A stretch of 14,385 nt of DNA from Syntrophomonas sp. (GTDB lineage: Bacteria > Bacillota > Syntrophomonadia > Syntrophomonadales > Syntrophomonadaceae), in NCBI GenBank assembly GCA_028693695.1, contig JAQUUV010000024.1:1-14385 (forward strand), read 5' to 3'. Under the pieces are notes generated by a model. The model was given only the letters and a program-made list of their open reading frames with translations. It did not search any database and was not told the origin of the DNA. Positions 7,898 through 13,027 of this stretch are shown here, piece by piece. The position numbers and the translations under genes were made by a program. The stretch's first letter is position 1. Every line of letters starts with the position of its first letter.

Positions 7898-7943
7898 AAA
7901 ATTTCACTTCTTTCGCAGGCTATTCCTTCAAGTGCGGAATTTT
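7898..7943 (+). terminator. Possible imperfect terminator hairpin after topB
   Basis: AAAATT-T-CACTT (7898-7909) can pair with AAGTG-CGG-AATTTT (7930-7943) across a 20-nt loop just after the topB stop. The stem has an internal mismatch and the 3' T-run is short. A second small hairpin (TAGGG 7957-7961, CCCTA 7968-7972) lies downstream. Confidence 0.25.
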
Positions 7944-8188
7944 ACTAGCTACTTCTTAGGGCTCTGTCCCTATGCCTACCTATACCTTAATTGGATTGAA
8001 AGTCCTACACAATATAGTACTTTTGGAGGATGTATTCGCCGTTTTTTTGCGCTATTATAATATCATTAAATGTCAAATATGGTCACAATGAGTAAAACCA
8101 TGACAAATTCATGCCTATTGATTCCGTTGATTGTTGCGAGAGGGTTCTTTTTATCAATTTTTAGCGAGTAAAGAAGGGGTTAGGTCTT
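7944..8188. other. Intergenic stretch without a recognisable gene
   Basis: Between topB and the decayed YvyF-like gene there is no recognisable coding sequence. A TATAAT hexamer (8056-8061) could be a -10 element, but no good -35 stands at the right distance. ATGGT (8079-8083) and ACCAT (8098-8102), with flanking TGTC/GACA, form a small imperfect hairpin of unknown meaning. About 55 codons of one plus-strand frame are open (7891-8058) without a start or a recognisable protein. Confidence 0.5.
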
Positions 8189-8369
8189 ATGACAGAAATC
8201 CGAAATTGTCCCAAGTATAATAGACTTTTATCCTATTCGGCACTGTACTGAATGTACCGATCTGAATGAGAAGGAATACAGTATTATTGGCAGCTTTATT
8301 AGAAATAACCCCGGGGTAAACGTTATTGATGTAGTAATGCAAACTGGGGTTAGGCAGGAAGCGCTGTAA
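8189..8369 (+). pseudogene. Frameshifted YvyF-like (TIGR03826-type) flagellar-operon protein
   Basis: The reading frame starts at ATG 8189, 9 nt after AAGGGG, and gives MTEIRNCPKYNRLLSYSALY before a TGA at 8249. One base shifted, from 8241 to the TAA at 8367, the sequence continues HCTECTDLNEKEYSIIGSF and then IRNNPGVNVIDVVMQTGV. Joined, this follows the small zinc-ribbon protein of Firmicutes flagellar operons (N-terminal CxKCGRLF, then CxxC, then a helical part ending near TGV). The frameshift lies at about 8237-8243. The first CxxC is also lost (CPKY), and the C-terminal part is cut short, so this is a decayed gene rather than a sequencing slip alone. The intact relatives normally sit beside flgM/flgK; none is here. 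Family assignment is from recall of its consensus. Confidence 0.6.
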
Positions 8370-8424
8370 CAGAATAGAAGCTTTTCCTGCGCTTTAGCAG
8401 ATTATTATTCGAGGGGGATTATTT

Positions 8425-9573
8425 ATGAAAAGGGTTTTGGTTGACGAACTGGAATCGGGTATGGTAGTTGCAAGGACAGTTATCGGTTCTGATGGAAGGG
8501 CTTTGCTTGTGCAAAATACCAGTCTTTCAGAAGTATACATTAAACGGCTGCATCTATTGGGCTTGCAATCTGTCTATATAAAAGACGGGCTGTCTGACAT
8601 TGATATTCCCGAAGTGGTTTCTATGCAGGTTCGTTCTGCTGTCTCCAACCAATTAAACCATTCCTTACAACAATTCTCCTCCAAAAGAGCCCTCGATGTC
8701 AAAAACTTAAGAAATGGTGTCTCTATGTTGCTTGATGATATTGTCAGCAATCATAACACTCTTATTCACCTGGATGATATTCGCTCTCACGATGACTATT
8801 TATTGCTACATTCGCTGAATGTTGCTATTTTGTCCATGATGACTGGTTTGACCCTGGGATATAACGAAGGAAATCTTATAGACCTGGGACTGGGGGCCTT
8901 GCTGCATGATATCGGCATGATTATGATAGATCCCCATATTCTGAATAAAGCTGGAGGACTAACCCCAGACGAAAGCGAAGAAGTGAGAAAACATCCGGAA
9001 ATAGGCTTTAATATATTAAGAACCTTCCGAGAAATCCCCACCAGGGTTACTCATATTGCTTATCAACATCATGAGAAGGTTGACGGTACCGGTTATCCCC
9101 GACAGTTGGATAGAAAAACGATACTGGAATATGCCCAGATAACAGCAGTTGCCGATACCTTTGATGCAGTTGTTGCCGACCGTCCTTTCCGGAAGGGATA
9201 TTCCACTACCGATGGTATGATAATTCTAAGGAAACTGGTCAACACTTTTTTTGATCCGGAAATCGTCGAAGCCTTTGCTACCAATATTGCCATGTACCCG
9301 GTTGGAAGTTTAATAAGCCTTAATACAGGGCATATTGCTCTGGTGACTTCTGCGACTAAGATTAACTCCTCCCGCCCTCGGGTTAATGTCGTATGTGACA
9401 GCAACTTTAATCTGATATATCCCAACTTTGAAATCGATCTACAAAAAACCAATGAAGTAAGTATAGTAAAAAGACTGAACAACGAGGAAACGGATATGAT
9501 TCGCTGCCAACTCTCCGTTCAGAAGAATCCAGTGCACGACAATCCCGTTGAGCAACACTGCGCATCTTTATAG
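8425..9573 (+). CDS. HD-GYP domain protein, probable c-di-GMP phosphodiesterase
   Basis: HD-GYP proteins hydrolyse the second messenger cyclic di-GMP, controlling motility and surface growth. The N-terminal 65 residues (MKRVLVDELESGMVVARTV) form the short accessory domain that often precedes HD-GYP. The catalytic core shows H129 (LLHSLNVA), the HD pair at 161-162 (LLHDIGMI), H190, and QHHEKVDGTGYP with the HHE at 215-217 and GYP at 223-225, followed by VADTFDAVVADRPFRKG. All metal ligands expected of an active enzyme are present. The last 90 residues resemble the small beta-rich tail seen in this subgroup. No membrane segments are present, so it is cytoplasmic. GAGGGGG (8411-8417) lies 7 nt before the ATG. 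It follows the flagellar remnant, which suggests a motility-related past neighbourhood. Confidence 0.93.
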   Translation: MKRVLVDELESGMVVARTVIGSDGRALLVQNTSLSEVYIKRLHLLGLQSVYIKDGLSDIDIPEVVSMQVRSAVSNQLNHSLQQFSSKRALDVKNLRNGVSMLLDDIVSNHNTLIHLDDIRSHDDYLLLHSLNVAILSMMTGLTLGYNEGNLIDLGLGALLHDIGMIMIDPHILNKAGGLTPDESEEVRKHPEIGFNILRTFREIPTRVTHIAYQHHEKVDGTGYPRQLDRKTILEYAQITAVADTFDAVVADRPFRKGYSTTDGMIILRKLVNTFFDPEIVEAFATNIAMYPVGSLISLNTGHIALVTSATKINSSRPRVNVVCDSNFNLIYPNFEIDLQKTNEVSIVKRLNNEETDMIRCQLSVQKNPVHDNPVEQHCASL

Positions 9574-9582
9574 CGGTATTTG

Positions 9583-9611
9583 TTTACATAACTCTTTTTA
9601 TCTGTTATAAT
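9583..9611 (+). promoter_or_regulatory. Strong SigA-type promoter of the small RNA locus
   Basis: TTTACA (9583-9588) and a perfect TATAAT (9606-9611) are separated by 17 nt. It begins only 9 nt after the HD-GYP stop codon. The expected transcription start is A9618. No ORF with a ribosome binding site follows before the terminator at 9807-9839. Confidence 0.75.
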
Positions 9612-9617
9612 ATCAAC

Positions 9618-9840
9618 ATTAGGATTTAGGAAATAATATTTTTTAAATCCATTGCTCTTGTAGAACCCGCCAGGGGAGCGTACGAAAAGTTGTTTGACTG
9701 GTATAAAGGTTCTTGAGATAAGTAGTCGGACGTACTGAAGTTGTCCGATTGCAAAATACTAATAACAGGCTCCATCTCACCGGAGACCTGTGTTAGAGAT
9801 TATTTTATTCCTCTGCTTATTTTAAGCAGAGGAATTTTTA
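9618..9840 (+). ncRNA. Structured small RNA of about 220 nt, family unknown (possibly 6S-like)
   Basis: A stand-alone transcription unit bounded by a strong promoter and a strong terminator, with no coding sequence. Local helices are visible: GGATTT with AAATCC near the 5' end; GAACC with GGTTC enclosing CCAG with CTGG; GTCGGAC with GTCCGAT (7 bp including one G-U); and ACAGG/CTCC with GGAG/CCTGT. An alternative, nested long-range fold is also possible: CTCT with AGAG, CAGG with CCTG, GGAGC with GCTCC, GTTGTT with AATAAC, GTAT with ATAC, capped by GTCGGAC/GTCCGAT. That irregular rod is the general shape of 6S RNA, the regulator of housekeeping RNA polymerase. No 6S sequence signature could be confirmed. 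SRP RNA, RNase P, tmRNA, T-box and the common riboswitch cores are not seen. Fold and class are inferences. Confidence 0.6.
9807..9839 (+). terminator. Strong rho-independent terminator of the small RNA
   Basis: ATTCCTCTGCTT (9807-9818) and AAGCAGAGGAAT (9824-9835) form a perfect 12-bp stem with a 5-nt loop, followed by a T-run to 9839. It ends the RNA that begins near 9618. Confidence 0.92.
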
Positions 9841-10006
9841 GCTTTTTATGCTTTTTTTCTACTCCACCTGTTTCACATTTACCTTTTTCCCCTTAATCGG
9901 CAAATCATGTTGTGCTTCCAGGACAAGGCTTCCTTTAATCGCTAGGATGTCTATATAAGAAAAAATTTTTAGCTACGATGTACTCCAATGAGTCAGGATT
10001 GTTATG

Positions 10007-10036
10007 TTGCTCGTTTGGGTTGAAGTCCGGTATAAT
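10007..10036 (+). promoter_or_regulatory. Candidate promoter of the malic enzyme gene
   Basis: TTGCTC (10007-10012) and a perfect TATAAT (10031-10036) are separated by 18 nt. The predicted start near 10043 would give a leader of about 50 nt before the malic enzyme start codon. The -35 is a half match, the -10 is perfect. Confidence 0.5.
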
Positions 10037-10094
10037 ATAATAGCCTAGCATAAATAAGCATTTTCATTTGTAATTATAAAAAGGGGGAAACGTG

Positions 10095-11267
10095 ATGGAT
10101 ATTGGTAAAGAATCACTGTCGATGCACGCGGAATGGAGAGGAAAAATTGAAGTGATCAGCACTGTTCCGGTAAAAAACAAGCGAGATTTATCCCTGGCAT
10201 ATACACCGGGAGTAGCCGAACCGTGTCTGGCAATTCAGAATGACGTACAACTATCTTATGAATTAACCAGAAGGCATAATCTGGTCGCAGTTGTTACCGA
10301 CGGAACCGCAGTCCTGGGCCTGGGGGATATTGGACCAGAAGCCGGTATGCCGGTCATGGAAGGCAAATGCGTTCTATTTAAAACTTTTGGCGATGTGGAT
10401 GCATTTCCGCTTTGTATACGCTCAAAAGAAGTCGACGATATTGTAAACACCGTTAAGCTAATCGCCGGCAGTTTCGGGGGAATAAATCTCGAAGATATCT
10501 CTGCGCCCCGCTGTTTTGAAATAGAACGAAGACTGAAAGAGGAATGCGACATTCCCATATTTCATGACGATCAGCACGGTACCGCGGTGGTTACCCTAGC
10601 GGCCATGCTGAATTCCCTTAAGGTTGTTGGTAAAAATATCAACGAAATATCGGTGGTAATAAATGGGGCCGGGTCGGCAGGAATAGCGGTAACCAAGCTT
10701 TTAATGAGCATGGGGTTAAAAAAGGTAATTCTTTGCGATACCAAGGGGATAATATATAAAGGCCGCGATGGCCTGAATAGTGAAAAAGCTGCCATGGCTG
10801 AAATCTCTAACCTGGAGCAGAAAAAAGGCCAGTTAAGCGATGCCCTGGCTGGAGCGGATGTGTTTATCGGCTTATCAGCGCCAGGAATGGTAACTAAAGA
10901 AATGGTAGGAAGTATGGCCAAAGACCCGATTGTTTTTGCCATGGCCAACCCCACCCCTGAGATTTGGCCCGATGAGGCCTTAGCTGCAGGAGCCCGGATA
11001 ATTGGAACCGGCCGCTCAGATTACCCCAACCAGATCAATAATGTGCTGGCATTTCCCGGTATTTTCCGGGGAACACTGGATGTTAGAGCCTCTGATATCA
11101 ATGATGCCATGAAAATTGCTGCCGCCAGGGCAATTGCCGGACTGGTGCCGGATGATGAATTATCTGCCGAATACGTAATTCCAGCCCCGTTTGACCATCG
11201 CGTCGGCTATACGGTAGCAGCGGCAGTGGCAAAGGCTGCCCGGGAAAGCGGAGTAGCAAGACTGTAA
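10095..11267 (+). CDS. Malic enzyme, short bacterial NAD(P)-dependent type
   Basis: It oxidatively decarboxylates malate to pyruvate and CO2, or runs in reverse, linking C4 acids to pyruvate. Family marks (residues counted from a GTG one codon upstream of the ATG) are SLAYTPGVAEPC with the catalytic Tyr37, VTDGTAVLGLGDIGPEAGMPVMEGK with the catalytic Lys92, FHDDQHGTA with metal-binding Asp, the Rossmann loop NGAGSAG (191-197), VFAMANPTPE and GTGRSDYPNQINNVLAFPG. The 390-aa length is the compact bacterial form lacking the phosphotransacetylase-like domain. Cofactor choice, NAD or NADP, cannot be decided safely. The frame allows GTG at 10092 or ATG at 10095; the AAGGGGG box (10081-10087) lies 4 or 7 nt away, so the ATG is preferred. 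It stands alone with its own promoter; no clear terminator follows. Confidence 0.95.
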   Translation: MDIGKESLSMHAEWRGKIEVISTVPVKNKRDLSLAYTPGVAEPCLAIQNDVQLSYELTRRHNLVAVVTDGTAVLGLGDIGPEAGMPVMEGKCVLFKTFGDVDAFPLCIRSKEVDDIVNTVKLIAGSFGGINLEDISAPRCFEIERRLKEECDIPIFHDDQHGTAVVTLAAMLNSLKVVGKNINEISVVINGAGSAGIAVTKLLMSMGLKKVILCDTKGIIYKGRDGLNSEKAAMAEISNLEQKKGQLSDALAGADVFIGLSAPGMVTKEMVGSMAKDPIVFAMANPTPEIWPDEALAAGARIIGTGRSDYPNQINNVLAFPGIFRGTLDVRASDINDAMKIAAARAIAGLVPDDELSAEYVIPAPFDHRVGYTVAAAVAKAARESGVARL

Positions 11268-11338
11268 GGGTGTACTTCGTCCGGCCTCTGATGAAATGGG
11301 GAACTTCCGCAGAGAAACAGAGCGACAACGAATATATT

Positions 11339-11396
11339 GGGGGACATTCCTAAAATAAAACGATGCGGTAGCAGAGCTTTTTTAGGTGTGTCCCCC
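11339..11396. repeat. GGGGGACA-type inverted repeat
   Basis: GGGGGACATTCCTAAAA (11339-11355) and TTTTAGGTGTGTCCCCC (11380-11396) are inverted arms of 17 nt with two mismatches around a 24-nt centre. It lies about 70 nt past the malic enzyme stop, and no T-run follows, so it is not a typical terminator. The arms share the GGGGACA core of the repeats at 183-281 and 2008-2034. The rest of 11268-11471 shows no gene. Confidence 0.7.
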
Positions 11397-11471
11397 TTCC
11401 TCATAGGGAGTACAGATGTTTTTGTGAAATTCTACTATCAACATTCACCCCCCATAGCGGTACTATATAGT

Positions 11472-11687
11472 TTAAAGCCACGGGATTTTGTCCATGTAGT
11501 CGCCCCTTAAAATGGGCAGGAGTTTGGATTGTAGTGGTTCCGGTACGTCTTTTAAATAAAGGTTGTCTATATTCAATATCTCTAGGGTGTCTATCTTTAG
11601 TTTATAGGCCAGTTCTTTTGCGGTAAGGCCCTGATTCTTTCGTAGTTCCTTAATTGTTTTCTTCATTATTTGTAATCTAAATAGCAA
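11472..11687 (-). CDS. Small helix-turn-helix (XRE-like) protein of 71 aa
   Basis: A tiny protein made of little more than a DNA-binding domain. MKKTIKELRKNQGLTAKELAYKL (from residue 8) followed by KIDTLEILNIDNL has the pattern of a Cro/CI-type helix-turn-helix, where LTAKELAYKLKI would form the first helices of the motif. The tail LKDVPEPLQSKLLPILRGDYMDKIPWL appears to be a conserved C-terminal piece, not a known domain. The start is TTG at 11687, because GGAGG stands about 7 nt before it; the later ATG at 11666 has no ribosome binding site. It is divergent from the aldo/keto reductase gene across 119 bp, so it could regulate that gene or itself, which is inference. Family membership is moderately sure, target unknown. 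Confidence 0.75.
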   Translation of the reverse strand: MLFRLQIMKKTIKELRKNQGLTAKELAYKLKIDTLEILNIDNLYLKDVPEPLQSKLLPILRGDYMDKIPWL

Positions 11688-11742
11688 AGTAACCCCTCCC
11701 TATGGGATTTTCGACAAAGCCACGGGAAAAACCTTGTATACA

Positions 11743-11761
11743 GCAAAAGAATATATTTTGC
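11743..11761. promoter_or_regulatory. Palindrome in the divergent intergenic region, possible operator
   Basis: GCAAAA (11743-11748) and TTTTGC (11756-11761) are perfect inverted half-sites separated by GAATATA. The site lies between the HTH gene and the divergent aldo/keto reductase gene, where an autoregulatory operator would be expected. No binding protein is shown. Confidence 0.35.
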
Positions 11762-11806
11762 GAACACCTGCATTCTTAGACAAGCAATATGCGAAGGAGG
11801 AAAATC

Positions 11807-12814
11807 TTGGAATCGGTAACATTGGGAAGTACAGGAATTATTGCTAATAAAAATGGCTTTGGAGCACTGCCAATTCAACGAATTAACCCGGATGAAGCAT
11901 CCTCTTTATTAAAAAAAGCTTATCAAAGTGGCATTAACTTTTTCGACACTGCAAGGTTTTATACAGATAGCGAAGAAAAAATCGGTCATGCTTTAAGCGA
12001 TGTGCGAGATAAAATTTATATTGCATCTAAAACGATGGCAGCTAATGCAGAGGAATTCTGGGAGCAGTTAAACACCTCGCTTAACCAGTTGCAAACAAAC
12101 TATCTTGATATTTATCAGTTTCATAATCCCGGCGTTTGTCCCAAACCAGGGGATGGGACAGGCCTGTATGAAGCCATGTTAGAGGCCCAGGCCAAAGACA
12201 TGATTCGCCATATTGGTATTTCCAATCATAGACTCCCGGTAGCAATTGAGGCAGCGGAATCAGGATTATACGAGACGATTCAATTTCCGTTCAGTTACTT
12301 GGCAACGGATAAGGAAATAGGACTAGTGAAGCTATGCTCAGAACGGAATATTGGCTTTATTGCCATGAAAGCGTTATCAGGAGGACTTATTACAAATTCC
12401 GCTGCAGCTTACGCATTTCTGGCACAGTACAATAATGTGCTGCCAATATGGGGCATGCAAAAAGAAAAAGAGCTTGACGAATTTATTTCTTATATAAAAA
12501 ATCCACCTGTACTTAATGAAGTGCTTTCAACAATTATTGAACACGACAAGAAGGCATTGAGCGGTGCATTTTGCAGAGGCTGCGGATATTGTTTGCCGTG
12601 TCCTTCAGAAATTGATATTCCTAATTCAGCCAGGATGTCTCTAATGATTCAACGTGCCCCAACTTCAATATATTTGAATGAGGTGTGGAAGGACAAAATG
12701 AGAAAGATTGAAGACTGTATTCAGTGCAATCATTGTAAAGATAATTGTCCTTATGGGTTAGATACTCCCAAGCTTTTGATAGATAATTGGATAGATTACC
12801 AGAAATACATGTAG
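11807..12814 (+). CDS. Aldo/keto reductase with C-terminal 2[4Fe-4S] ferredoxin-like domain
   Basis: A predicted oxidoreductase with the TIM-barrel aldo/keto reductase fold joined to an iron-sulfur tail. The start matches the family (MESVTLGSTGIIANKNGFG) and the catalytic tetrad is visible: Asp47 and Tyr52 in FFDTARFYTD, Lys75 in IASK, His106 in YQFHN. The tail has C256-x2-C259-x2-C262-x2-C265-P and C304-x2-C307-x2-C310-x3-C314-P, ligands for two clusters. This subfamily is widespread in anaerobes; its physiological substrate is unknown. TTG at 11807 is chosen because AAGGAGG (11794-11800) ends 6 nt before it; the ATG at 11789 lies upstream of that site and has no ribosome binding site itself. 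Length is 335 aa. It is divergent from the small HTH gene, a possible regulator. Confidence 0.92.
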   Translation: MESVTLGSTGIIANKNGFGALPIQRINPDEASSLLKKAYQSGINFFDTARFYTDSEEKIGHALSDVRDKIYIASKTMAANAEEFWEQLNTSLNQLQTNYLDIYQFHNPGVCPKPGDGTGLYEAMLEAQAKDMIRHIGISNHRLPVAIEAAESGLYETIQFPFSYLATDKEIGLVKLCSERNIGFIAMKALSGGLITNSAAAYAFLAQYNNVLPIWGMQKEKELDEFISYIKNPPVLNEVLSTIIEHDKKALSGAFCRGCGYCLPCPSEIDIPNSARMSLMIQRAPTSIYLNEVWKDKMRKIEDCIQCNHCKDNCPYGLDTPKLLIDNWIDYQKYM

Positions 12815-12903
12815 AGAGCTTGAATAAGCCTTAATCTGTTTAATCTTTTAGGTTTCTTAATATATTGGGGATTTCACTTATTAAATAAAAAAGGAGTAAC
12901 ATA

Positions 12904-12990
12904 ATGAAAGAAGCTTTTGCATATTATCGGGTCTTGAATGGCATGAGGGATTACCTTTGTATTCTTTTCACCGAGAATTTGCCTGAATGA
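12904..12990 (+). CDS. Tiny ORF of 28 aa with a good ribosome binding site, unknown
   Basis: AAGGAG (12891-12896) stands 7 nt before ATG 12904, opening MKEAFAYYRVLNGMRDYLCI and ending in a TGA at 12988. Past that TGA the same frame stays open for 18 more codons (IKLVDITKEANLIEDGRN) to a TAA at 13045-13047, overlapping the start of the MutS-like gene. It may be a 47-aa protein with a nonsense mutation, a true 28-aa peptide, or a translational leader for the next gene. No similarity is recognised and there are no membrane segments. Confidence 0.35.
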   Translation: MKEAFAYYRVLNGMRDYLCILFTENLPE

Positions 12991-13027
12991 ATTAAATTAG
13001 TAGATATAACGAAGGAAGCGAATTTGA

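Noticed and set aside
7891..8058. Open plus-strand frame of about 55 codons after topB
   Set aside because: No start with a ribosome binding site, unusual composition and no family resemblance; likely chance in an intergenic region.
8354..8424. Hairpin GCAGGAA/TTCCTGC before the HD-GYP start, considered as a c-di-GMP riboswitch
   Set aside because: Neither the GEMM-I nor the GEMM-II core is visible; a single 7-bp stem with a 23-nt loop is not enough.
9618..9840. Small RNA considered as SRP RNA, RNase P RNA, tmRNA or T-box leader
   Set aside because: The conserved core sequences of each (SRP apical GGAAGGAAGCAGC-type loop, RNase P GAGGAAAGTCC, tmRNA ends, T-box TGGNACCGCG) are absent.
10256..10954. 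Two minus-strand ORFs of 100 and 127 codons inside the malic enzyme gene
   Set aside because: They are antisense shadows of a well-conserved enzyme frame, without ribosome binding sites.
11382..11444. 20-codon minus-strand ORF (MLIVEFHKNI...) downstream of the HTH gene, preceded by a G-run
   Set aside because: Spacing from the G-run is only about 3 nt, it ends inside the inverted repeat, and nothing in it is recognisable.
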